Origin: Alphaproteobacteria bacterium
GTDB lineage: Bacteria; Pseudomonadota; Alphaproteobacteria; Rs-D84
Direction: 5' to 3'
Length of the DNA: 33,646 nt
Assembly: GCA_017629245.1 (NCBI GenBank)
Contig: JAGBXO010000009.1
Coordinates: forward strand, 102,256 to 135,901
Part shown: positions 24,555 to 31,131 of the stretch, in pieces
How the letters are laid out: the number at the start of each line of letters is the position of its first letter
Position numbering within the stretch: the first letter of the stretch is position 1
Position numbers and translations under genes: made by a program
Notes under the pieces: model-generated
Told to the model about the DNA's origin: nothing
Databases searched by the model: none
Seen by the model: only the letters and a program-made list of their open reading frames with translations

Positions 24555-25871
24555 ATGAAATTCTTAAAAGGCTTTTTCGGTAATCTTGGCGATTTGCAGA
24601 AGCGTATTCTGTTTACGTTGGGGGCGCTGATTGTTTATCGTATTGGGTCGTTCATTCCACTGCCGGGGGTTAATGCATCGGCGGTTTTGCACCTGTTCCA
24701 GGGTGATAATGGAATGATGGGTATGTTTGATATGTTCAGTGGTGGTTCGCTGTCGCGTATGTCGGTATTGGCATTGAACATTTTCCCATATATTTCTGCG
24801 TCTATCGTTTTGCAGTTGTTAAGCGCAACCAGCAAGAGTTTAGGCGAATTGCGCAAGGAAGGTGAATCTGGACGTATTAAAATCAACCAATACACGCGTT
24901 ATTTGGCGGTTGTGTTGGCCGTTGTTCAGGGGTGGGCCGTTGTGCGCGGATTAGAATCTATGGCACCAGTTAACGGTGTTGCGGCGGTGGTTAATCCGGG
25001 TTTTGCATTTGAAATGTCTGCCATTATTGCGTTGGTTGGTGGTACGGTCTTTGTTATGTGGTTGGCCGAACAGATTACTGCGCGTGGTTTAGGGCAGGGG
25101 GCATCGCTGTTGATTTTGGCTGGTATTATTGCAGAATTGCCGGGGGGTGTTGCACAATTGATTTCTTTGGGATCGGTTGGACAGATTTCGCCAGCAATGA
25201 TTGCGTTGATTGTTGCGTTCGTTGTGGGTATTGTTGCACTGATCGCGTTCTTTGAACAAGCACAACGTCGTATTCAGATTTTATATCCACGTCAGGTTAT
25301 GGCGAATGGTGTTGTGAACACGAATGCATCTTATTTGCCAATCAAAATTAATTTGTCGGGCGTTATGGGGCCGGTGTTTGCATCGTCTATTATGATGTTG
25401 CCAGCATTTGTTCAACGCTTTGTTCAAAGTGAAAATCTGATTGTGCAAAATATCTTGGGATTCTTTACATATGGAACATGGTCTTATATTATCATGTTTA
25501 CTGTGTTGATTGCGTTCTTTGCATATTTCCAGACGGCGGTTATCTTTAATTCAGAAGAAACCAGTAATAATTTGAAAAATGCGGGCGGTTATATCCCGGG
25601 TGTTCGTCCAGGTGAACAGACAGTAAAGTATTTGGATAATGTCGTTTCACGTACAACAGCAATTGGTGTTGCGTATTTGATTGTTGTTTGTGTGTTGCCA
25701 ATTATTCTGAATACACATGTTGGAATGCCGGTTGCAATTGGCGGAACCAGTGTTTTAATCGTTGCAGGTGTTGTTTTGGATACTATGAATCAGATTCAAT
25801 CTTATCTGGTCGCAAAGCAATACAGCGGTGTTATTAAAAAAGCACAAAAGAAAGGTCGTTTCCGCGGGTAA
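24555..25871 (+). CDS. secY: Protein translocase subunit SecY
   Basis: SecY is the channel of the Sec translocon in the inner membrane. The 438 residues show about ten membrane segments, starting LQKRILFTLGALIVYRIGSFIPLPGV, and the conserved cytoplasmic regions QAQRRIQILYPRQV and NAGGYIPGVRPGEQTVKYLD. The C-terminus is short and basic (KKAQKKGRFRG). The ribosome binding site is poor, which may keep synthesis below that of the ribosomal proteins. In most alphaproteobacteria adk comes next; here it is missing and rpsM follows after 153 bases with its own promoter. Confidence 0.98.
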   Translation: MKFLKGFFGNLGDLQKRILFTLGALIVYRIGSFIPLPGVNASAVLHLFQGDNGMMGMFDMFSGGSLSRMSVLALNIFPYISASIVLQLLSATSKSLGELRKEGESGRIKINQYTRYLAVVLAVVQGWAVVRGLESMAPVNGVAAVVNPGFAFEMSAIIALVGGTVFVMWLAEQITARGLGQGASLLILAGIIAELPGGVAQLISLGSVGQISPAMIALIVAFVVGIVALIAFFEQAQRRIQILYPRQVMANGVVNTNASYLPIKINLSGVMGPVFASSIMMLPAFVQRFVQSENLIVQNILGFFTYGTWSYIIMFTVLIAFFAYFQTAVIFNSEETSNNLKNAGGYIPGVRPGEQTVKYLDNVVSRTTAIGVAYLIVVCVLPIILNTHVGMPVAIGGTSVLIVAGVVLDTMNQIQSYLVAKQYSGVIKKAQKKGRFRG

Positions 25872-25896
25872 TAATCTGGTGGGGATAAAGTAAGAT

Positions 25897-25924
25897 TTGA
25901 CTTTTGTCGGATTTTGTATAAAAT
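25897..25924 (+). promoter_or_regulatory. Promoter before rpsM
   Basis: TTGACT (25897-25902), 16 bases, then TAAAAT (25919-25924). The segment TTTGACTTTTGT is shared exactly with the rpoA promoter. The leader contains hairpins AGCCCA/TGGGTT (25943-25948 with 25955-25960) and GCAGG/CCTGC (25969-25973 with 25991-25995). Confidence 0.7.
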
Positions 25925-26024
25925 TATTCGGCAAAATAGAATAGCCCATGAAAGTGGGTTCCAAGGGTGCAGGGATTAGGTGGACTGAGACCTGCGAAGA
26001 GTAAAATAAAAAGGAAAATGAAAA

Positions 26025-26402
26025 ATGGCACGTATAGCAGGTGTTAACATTCCGAGTGAAAAGCGCATTGAGATTGCGTTGCAGTATATTCACGGTATTG
26101 GGCCAGCAAAGTCGGCACAAATCGTAAAGGCGTTGAAATTGAAAGACGGTCTGCGCGCAAAAGATTTGACAGACGAGGATGTTATTAAAATTTCTAATTA
26201 CATCGAAGAAAACTTTAAAGTAGAAGGTGATGTTCGTCGCGAAGTGACAATGAACATCAAACGTTTGCAGGATTTAAAAGCATATCGTGGTATCCGTCAT
26301 CGTAACCGTTTGCCGGTTCGTGGTCAGCGTACCCAGACAAATGCACGTACACGCAAGGGGAAGCGTGTTGTGGTAGCAGGTTCTGCAACAAAGGGTAAAT
26401 AA
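26025..26402 (+). CDS. rpsM: 30S ribosomal protein S13
   Basis: S13 sits in the 30S head, contacting S19 and the P-site tRNA. The 125 residues start [20 protein letters not shown] with YIHGIG next, and contain the C-terminal tail [33 protein letters not shown] precedes the ATG. It opens the alpha block from its own promoter. A 166-base structured spacer follows before rpsK. Confidence 0.98.
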   Translation: MARIAGVNIPSEKRIEIALQYIHGIGPAKSAQIVKALKLKDGLRAKDLTDEDVIKISNYIEENFKVEGDVRREVTMNIKRLQDLKAYRGIRHRNRLPVRGQRTQTNARTRKGKRVVVAGSATKGK

Positions 26403-26568
26403 AAATTAATCTAATGCGTGCATCTATGCGCGTTGGGCTTTGGTCATGTAGCGATTTGTACGCTCCCGTCGCCCAACACACATATCTGCAACATTATCTT
26501 AATTTTTCAAATAAGGTAGAGATTAACACCATAGTTAATTGAAGACATCGAAAAAAGGTTAAAATAAA
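26403..26568 (+). other. Structured spacer with four stem-loops, rpsM-rpsK
   Basis: CGTGCA/TGCGCG (26417-26422 with 26427-26432); GTTGGGC/GCCCAAC (26432-26438 with 26471-26477) enclosing AGCG/CGCT (26450-26453 with 26461-26464); TATCTTA/TAAGGTA (26495-26501 with 26512-26518); and ATTAAC/GTTAAT (26522-26527 with 26534-26539). No open frame or T run. rpsM and rpsK are usually only 15-30 bases apart, so this is long. Confidence 0.6.
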
Positions 26569-26952
26569 ATGGCAGTATCAAAAGCTAAGAAAAAAGTTGT
26601 TAAAAAAGTATCGCATGGCATTGCACATGTTGTTGCGACAAATAACAATACACGTATCACAATTACGGACCAGTCAGGTGCTGTGTTGACATGGGCAACC
26701 GCTGGGGCAAATAATTTTAAGGGCGCAAAAAAGTCCACACCATATGCCGCAACAATAGTTGCAGATGCAGTTGGTAAAAAAGTCGCCGAAATGGGTATGA
26801 AAACAGTTGATGTTTTGATGCGTGGTATTGGTCAGGGTCGTGAATCTGCTGTACGTGGATTGGCAAATGCTGGTCTGATTGTGCAGTCCATTACCGATAC
26901 TACACGTATTCCACACAATGGTTGTCGCCCAAAGAAAGTGCGTCGCGTGTAA
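26569..26952 (+). CDS. rpsK: 30S ribosomal protein S11
   Basis: S11 lies on the 30S platform near the mRNA exit. The 127 residues have the S11 core NNTRITITDQSGAVLTWATAG, KSTPYAATIVAD and the conserved C-terminal TRIPHNGCRPKKVRRV. The basic N-terminus is typical. AAAAGG lies about 12 bases before the ATG. A strong terminator follows, so the alpha block ends here transcriptionally and rpoA lies 1.3 kb further on. Confidence 0.98.
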   Translation: MAVSKAKKKVVKKVSHGIAHVVATNNNTRITITDQSGAVLTWATAGANNFKGAKKSTPYAATIVADAVGKKVAEMGMKTVDVLMRGIGQGRESAVRGLANAGLIVQSITDTTRIPHNGCRPKKVRRV

Positions 26953-26980
26953 TATGTGGTATACTAAGCATGAAATCAAG

Positions 26981-27005
26981 CCGGGGGCATGCCCCCGGTT
27001 TTTTT
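26981..27005 (+). terminator. Strong intrinsic terminator after rpsK
   Basis: CCGGGGG-CATG-CCCCCGG followed by seven T residues. It ends the ribosomal transcription unit. Confidence 0.92.
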
Positions 27006-27020
27006 ATTTTATAAAAGTTC

Positions 27021-27048
27021 TTGATATGTGTCGTGTGCTCATTATACA
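27021..27048 (+). promoter_or_regulatory. Promoter for the 208-aa gene
   Basis: TTGATA (27021-27026), 16 bases, TATACA (27043-27048). Confidence 0.6.
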
Positions 27049-27077
27049 CTGCGTGGTGGTAAAGGGGTTTGTTTTTT

Positions 27078-27704
27078 ATGCTAGGTAGTTTTTATCGCAC
27101 GCTGTTGGGGTATTTTGGATTTGGAAATTTGGAACATAAATTTGTCCCGGTAAATAGGCAAGCAAAAATACAAGAAAATAAGCCATATGTTCCGCCCTTA
27201 GTTGTTTTGGGTGAAAAATTGACAGATGAAAAAATGAAACAACTGTTTGGTGTGAATTATAGCGGTATAATGTATTATAACTATGATACTAAATCATGGT
27301 GTGCGGAAAGGTATTTAGGGTATTGTATGCCGTTTCAAGATAAAGTTGAAAAAGATGCATTTGTATTTAAACAGGTGTTAGAGGCCGAGCCTGATTTTAG
27401 GAATTTTGAATTGGTTGCTTTTGCAACAATGTTGATAAAGAATCGTTATTTCCCGGGAGTAGCAAATAAGATTGTTCGTCCTTTCTTTAATCAAAAAGGG
27501 AGTGCGGTTGTTGGGACAATTGTTGTTCGTGACATAAAGGATGGAAAAATTTTACCCTTGTCGTCTGATTGGGTTGGGGTTTATTTCCCAGAAATAGGTC
27601 ATTGTGATGCGATATGGTATGGACCAAAGTGGATGACGCAAAATGGTTTGGAAATGCCAGAGTTTAGACAAAGATTAATTCGAAATTATACAAAACAACG
27701 TTAG
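27078..27704 (+). CDS. Hypothetical protein, 208 aa, between rpsK and rpoA
   Basis: I do not recognise this gene. The N-terminus (MLGSFYRTLLGYFGFGNLEHKF) could form an amphipathic or re-entrant helix but is not a clear signal peptide. The rest is soluble and aromatic-rich, with pairs such as MYYNYDTKSWCAERYLGYC and IGHCDAIWYGPKWMT. ATG 27078 is chosen because AAAGGGG lies ten bases upstream; a TTG at 27069 would overlap that site. It has its own promoter and lies between a strong terminator and an exported small protein. In most alphaproteobacteria no gene separates rpsK and rpoA, so this looks like an insertion. Confidence 0.72.
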   Translation: MLGSFYRTLLGYFGFGNLEHKFVPVNRQAKIQENKPYVPPLVVLGEKLTDEKMKQLFGVNYSGIMYYNYDTKSWCAERYLGYCMPFQDKVEKDAFVFKQVLEAEPDFRNFELVAFATMLIKNRYFPGVANKIVRPFFNQKGSAVVGTIVVRDIKDGKILPLSSDWVGVYFPEIGHCDAIWYGPKWMTQNGLEMPEFRQRLIRNYTKQR

Positions 27705-27713
27705 TTTTTTTTG

Positions 27714-27741
27714 TGGACAAAAATCTGCCTTGTGTTATTAT
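27714..27741 (+). promoter_or_regulatory. Promoter for the 113-aa exported protein
   Basis: TGGACA (27714-27719), 16 bases, TATTAT (27736-27741) with an extended TGT. It lies 52 bases before the ATG. Confidence 0.55.
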
Positions 27742-27793
27742 GCGGTTTCGTAATGGGTGCGAGAGAATAAAAATTTAAATTAAGGGTTATGTT

Positions 27794-28135
27794 ATGAAAA
27801 GATTATTTTTCGCAGGTTTGATGTCTGTTTGCTTCCTTGGTGCAGCGTTGGCAAATTATACAATCACGGAAACGGATGTTCTTACAACATGGGAAAGTGT
27901 TGATGTTATTGTGGAACAGAATGTTCAGCCACGTCGTTTTTATTCAAGTCGTGATGTAGTACGTGCGAATTCGCGTCCATGTGCGCATAGCGCGGGTAAG
28001 CCAGTGCGTGTAAAGACTCATACAGAGCTTATTGATCATTATCAGGTTTATCAGCCTGTGACTGTTTATAAGCCAATGGGAACACAGATTCAACGTCGTG
28101 TTGTACCGGTCGAATCTTGTAATAAGTGTTTTTAA
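27794..28135 (+). CDS. Small exported protein, 113 aa
   Basis: I do not recognise the family. The protein begins with a clear Sec signal peptide (MKRLFFAGLMSVCFLGAALA, cleavage before NYT). The mature part of about 93 residues is polar, with repeated Val/Tyr/Gln strands (HYQVYQPVTVYKPMG) and three cysteines (one central, CNKC near the end), which may form disulfides in the periplasm. TAAGGG lies about seven bases before the ATG. It has its own promoter and precedes the rpoA promoter. Confidence 0.78.
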   Translation: MKRLFFAGLMSVCFLGAALANYTITETDVLTTWESVDVIVEQNVQPRRFYSSRDVVRANSRPCAHSAGKPVRVKTHTELIDHYQVYQPVTVYKPMGTQIQRRVVPVESCNKCF

Positions 28136-28140
28136 TTTTT

Positions 28141-28162
28141 AATCCCGCCAAACGGTGGGATT
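28141..28162 (+). terminator. Hairpin after the 113-aa gene (weak terminator)
   Basis: AATCCCGCC/GGTGGGATT is a 9-bp stem with one G-T pair. It is not followed by a T run, so termination is uncertain. Confidence 0.5.
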
Positions 28163-28168
28163 AAATGT

Positions 28169-28197
28169 TTGACTTTTGTTTTTTTTAAAGATAAAAT
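28169..28197 (+). promoter_or_regulatory. rpoA promoter
   Basis: TTGACT (28169-28174), 17 bases, TAAAAT (28192-28197). It shares TTTGACTTTTGT with the rpsM promoter. A GCACGCGTGC palindrome lies in the leader. Confidence 0.75.
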
Positions 28198-28268
28198 AAC
28201 GCACGCGTGCGGGAATCCGGATGCGGCCGTTTGGCGAAAATGATAAACTAAGCTAAAAGGAAATATAA

Positions 28269-29297
28269 ATGATTGAAAAAAATTGGATGACATTGATTAA
28301 GCCAAAAAAGTTGACAATCAATGTTGATGAACATAATCCTAATATTGCGACATTGGTTGCGGAACCATTGGAAAAAGGTTTCGGTTTGACATTGGGTACG
28401 GCTTTACGTCGTGTTTTGCTGTCTTCTTTGCAGGGATGTGCGCCAATCCATATTAAAATTGATGGTGTGCAGCATGAATTTTCCAGTATTTCGGGCGTGC
28501 GCGAAGATGTGACCGATATTATATTGAATTTAAAAGGTGTTTATTTCAAGGCATTAAGTGAAGGACAGCACAAGGCATATTTAAAAGTTAAAGGTCCAGC
28601 TGTTGTGACTGCGGGTATGATTGAAACATCTGGCAGTGTAGAAGTCATGAATAAAGATGTTGAAATTTGTACCTTGGACAAGGGCGCGAATCTGGATATG
28701 GAAATTACATTGGGTATGGGGCGTGGTTATGTGCCTGCATCTGCGCATGCGGATGGTTTGCCTTTGGGTGTTATTCCGGTTGATTCGATCTTTTCTCCAA
28801 TCTTGAATGTTGCGACTGAGGTTTTGCCAACACGTGTTGGGCAGTCAACAGACTTTGATAAATTGGAATTGACAGTTAAGACAAATGGTTCTGTTTCGCC
28901 AGAAGATGCTATTGCATTTGCTGCGCGTATTTTGACAGACCAGCTGGTTGTCTTTATTAACTTTGAAGATCCAGCTCAGCTGAGTGCGCCAAGTGAAGAA
29001 GAAAAAGTGAAAGATGCTTTGCCATTTGATCCAAAGTTATTAAAGCATGTTGATGAATTGGAATTGTCTGTTCGTGCAAATAATTGTTTGAAGAATGACA
29101 AAATCAACTGGTTGGGTGAATTGGTACAAAAAACAGAAGCAGACATGTTGAAAACACCAAACTTTGGTCGCAAGTCTTTGAACGAAATCAAGGTTCAATT
29201 AGAAGCAATGGGATTAGGTCTGGGTATGGAAGTGCCTGGTTGGCCACCAGAAAATATTGCTGAATTGGCAAAAAAGTATGAGGATCCATACAAATAA
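28269..29297 (+). CDS. rpoA: RNA polymerase subunit alpha
   Basis: The alpha subunit nucleates RNA polymerase assembly and its C-terminal domain binds UP elements and activators. The 342 residues contain the N-terminal dimerisation region ([25 protein letters not shown]) and the C-terminal domain with [24 protein letters not shown] and [14 protein letters not shown], in which RSxN-type contact residues are partly changed (VRANNCLK). AAAGGAAAT precedes the ATG. It has a separate promoter and is followed, after a long structured spacer, by rplQ. Confidence 0.98.
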   Translation: MIEKNWMTLIKPKKLTINVDEHNPNIATLVAEPLEKGFGLTLGTALRRVLLSSLQGCAPIHIKIDGVQHEFSSISGVREDVTDIILNLKGVYFKALSEGQHKAYLKVKGPAVVTAGMIETSGSVEVMNKDVEICTLDKGANLDMEITLGMGRGYVPASAHADGLPLGVIPVDSIFSPILNVATEVLPTRVGQSTDFDKLELTVKTNGSVSPEDAIAFAARILTDQLVVFINFEDPAQLSAPSEEEKVKDALPFDPKLLKHVDELELSVRANNCLKNDKINWLGELVQKTEADMLKTPNFGRKSLNEIKVQLEAMGLGLGMEVPGWPPENIAELAKKYEDPYK

Positions 29298-29299
29298 TT

Positions 29300-29409
29300 A
29301 ATTAAATTCTGTGGGCTCTTGTTGTGTTTGTCGGTTTTTATGGTGGTTCGTTACATTTCACACTGTCATGCACTTTCAAGCGTCCAACAGAATTTAATTT
29401 CTTGCTTTT
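29300..29409 (+). other. 110-base long hairpin between rpoA and rplQ
   Basis: AATTAAATTCTGT (29300-29312) is perfectly complementary to ACAGAATTTAATT (29397-29409). Beyond one bulged A the stem goes on for nine more positions (29313-29321 with 29387-29395) with one mismatch and one G-T. This gives a stem of about 22 pairs over a 65-base loop with no open frame. It could be an RNase III site, a small RNA, or a palindromic repeat element. Confidence 0.65.
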
Positions 29410-29411
29410 TG

Positions 29412-29439
29412 CAGAAAATTATATAAAATTAAACGAATT
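29412..29439 (+). promoter_or_regulatory. Possible rplQ promoter
   Basis: TTGCTT (29412-29417), 16 bases, TAAAAT (29434-29439), directly after the long hairpin. Confidence 0.5.
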
Positions 29440-29492
29440 TAATCCCGCGGTGCTGGTTTTTATCAGGTCGTGGTAGTCTCAAAAAAAACAAT

Positions 29493-29513
29493 CCCGCCCA
29501 ATTGTGGGCAGGG
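29493..29513 (+). other. Stem-loop before rplQ
   Basis: CCC-GCCCA-attg-TGGGC-a-GGG: a GCCCA/TGGGC core (29496-29500 with 29505-29509) extended by CCC/GGG. It lies directly before the rplQ ribosome binding site. Confidence 0.6.
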
Positions 29514-29534
29514 CAGAAACCAAAGGAGTAATTG

Positions 29535-29975
29535 ATGAGACATATGAAAGCAGGTCGTACATTCAATCGCGACACAAATGCACGCAAGGCTTTGTTTATT
29601 GGCTTGGCGAAGAATTTGATTGAAAAAGAACAGATTAAAACAACTTTACCAAAGGCAAAAGATTTGCGCAGTGTAGTTGAAAAATTGATTACTCGTGCAA
29701 AGGTTGATACAGTTGCGAATCGTCGTTTGACGGCATCTGAATTGGGTAATTCGTCTGCGGCAACTGTTAAAAAGCTATTTGATGTTTTGGGCAAACGTTA
29801 TGCGAATCGTCCGGGTGGATATACACGCGTTTTAAAGGCTGGGTTCCGTTATGGTGATGCAGCACCAATGGCGATTATCGAATTGGTTGAACGTGATGTT
29901 AACGCAAAGAAGGTTGCACCGGTTACAGCTGTGGCTGAAGAAGTTGCAGAAGAAAAAGTAGCGGACGCAGAATAA
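29535..29975 (+). CDS. rplQ: 50S ribosomal protein L17
   Basis: L17 lies at the exit-tunnel side of the 50S subunit. The 146 residues start [21 protein letters not shown], a small variant of MRHRKSGRKLNR, and contain [29 protein letters not shown]. An Ala/Val/Glu tail of about 25 residues follows the core. ATG 29535 is chosen over an in-frame TTG at 29532 because AGGAG is then five bases upstream. It ends the ribosomal region, with a strong terminator. Confidence 0.97.
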   Translation: MRHMKAGRTFNRDTNARKALFIGLAKNLIEKEQIKTTLPKAKDLRSVVEKLITRAKVDTVANRRLTASELGNSSAATVKKLFDVLGKRYANRPGGYTRVLKAGFRYGDAAPMAIIELVERDVNAKKVAPVTAVAEEVAEEKVADAE

Positions 29976-29990
29976 ACATCGTAAAAACTA

Positions 29991-30015
29991 AATCCCCCGA
30001 ATGGGGGATTTTTTT
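29991..30015. terminator. Bidirectional terminator after rplQ
   Basis: AATCCCCC/GGGGGATT (29991-29998 with 30003-30010) followed by T residues; the convergent minus-strand gene ends five bases away. Confidence 0.9.
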
Positions 30016-30019
30016 ATAT

Positions 30020-31018
30020 CTATAATTCGTCGGGAGAAGTTATGATAATGATGCCGTTGCTTTTCCATTTTGCAGAATGTATATCAATGTCCATTATGTT
30101 TTGAGCGGCTAGATAAATCACAGGGGTTAGATTGTGTTTCGTTGCAAATTCTGTAATCGTTTTTTGCAGGGCAGGTCGTGTTTGGCCATTGGCAAACCAG
30201 TTTTCATTATCAATTACCCAAAAGTTGTTGTCACTGTGTGTTATGATTGCATGGGTTGATGTTGTGACGATTTCATCATGGATATTATGTTCTATATTTT
30301 TTTTCTTCAGGTATTTTATTAGGTCTGTGTTGTCATAATCGCTGTGTGTTTTTGTGGGGGTAGTATCGGTGTTCTCTTGGTCAAAATTAATATCGGTAAA
30401 TACGGGTACGTTGAATGATGTTGTGTCTTCCATGCCTGGTATGCTGTCTATTTCGATATCAAAATCGCTGGGCAGTGGTAATGTGTCGTTTGTATCTGGA
30501 ATGTTGTCAGTTGTGCCTGATGTGTCTTGTGGGGTATTGATTTGAATGAGACTTATATGATTGCGTGCGCGAATGAATGCCCCGTGAAGTTCGGGTGGTA
30601 ATTCGGGTGGCAATTCGGATGTTGTTTCAGCTTGTGATTCTTGGTCTGGGGTTGTTTTTTCTTCTGTGATCTTGTCTTTGTCCGGGGTGTCGCATTGTGT
30701 GGGTGCGGGTGATGTTGTTTTTGTTGGCCATTTTGGTAATGGTATTTTGGGAACAGGGATTGTGACCAATGGCTTTTTTGTGCGTATGATTAATGTGGTT
30801 GTTGCAATATACAGGGGTAAGGCAGACAGTATTAGTATGCCAAAAACAAATCCTGCAAAACCATGTAATTGCGCATGTGCCAATTTGTGCCACTGGGCGC
30901 CATTGAAAATATTGAACTTGAACATGAAATAAAGCACGGCCCATGTTATTGCCATATAGCAAACTGTCCATATAATGGCGTATTTGTGTTCAGTTAAGAT
31001 TTTAGATATCTTTTTCAT
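30020..31018 (-). CDS. Two-TM membrane protein with acidic linker and cytoplasmic domain
   Basis: The 332-residue protein has two membrane segments (about 13-33 and 54-78) close to the N-terminus. A Pro-rich stretch (TIPVPKIPLPKWP) comes next, then a long Thr/Glu/Asp/Pro linker with the repeat PPELPPEL. A folded C-terminal domain of about 95 residues begins at LIKYLKKKNIEHNIHDEIV. That domain has alternating strands and helices (FWVIDNENW, TPVIYLAAQNIMDID, GIIIITS), faintly like a nuclease-type fold, but I see no catalytic signature and make no assignment. A consensus promoter abuts the ATG, suggesting a leaderless mRNA. The family is not recognised. Confidence 0.75.
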   Translation of the reverse strand: MKKISKILTEHKYAIIWTVCYMAITWAVLYFMFKFNIFNGAQWHKLAHAQLHGFAGFVFGILILSALPLYIATTTLIIRTKKPLVTIPVPKIPLPKWPTKTTSPAPTQCDTPDKDKITEEKTTPDQESQAETTSELPPELPPELHGAFIRARNHISLIQINTPQDTSGTTDNIPDTNDTLPLPSDFDIEIDSIPGMEDTTSFNVPVFTDINFDQENTDTTPTKTHSDYDNTDLIKYLKKKNIEHNIHDEIVTTSTHAIITHSDNNFWVIDNENWFANGQTRPALQKTITEFATKHNLTPVIYLAAQNIMDIDIHSAKWKSNGIIIITSPDEL

Positions 31019-31027
31019 GTTGATTTT

Positions 31028-31055
31028 ATTATAGACAATAATATTGTTTTGTCAA
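31028..31055 (-). promoter_or_regulatory. Consensus promoter, predicted leaderless start
   Basis: On the minus strand TTGACA (31055-31050), a 16-base spacer and TATAAT (31033-31028) match the consensus exactly. The expected transcription start (about 31021) is only about three bases from the A of the ATG at 31018, leaving no room for a ribosome binding site. Confidence 0.75.
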
Positions 31056-31097
31056 ATATATAAAATGTAAAAAACTCTTTTTTTTGTGCGGTTTTTA

Positions 31098-31106
31098 TGG
31101 CATAAT
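31098..31106 (+). promoter_or_regulatory. Candidate promoter for the 660-aa protein
   Basis: TGG-CATAAT is an extended -10 (31098-31106), 26 bases before the ATG, with a T-rich but poor -35 region. Confidence 0.4.
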
Positions 31107-31131
31107 AGCAAAGATAATATAGGGGGGCTTT

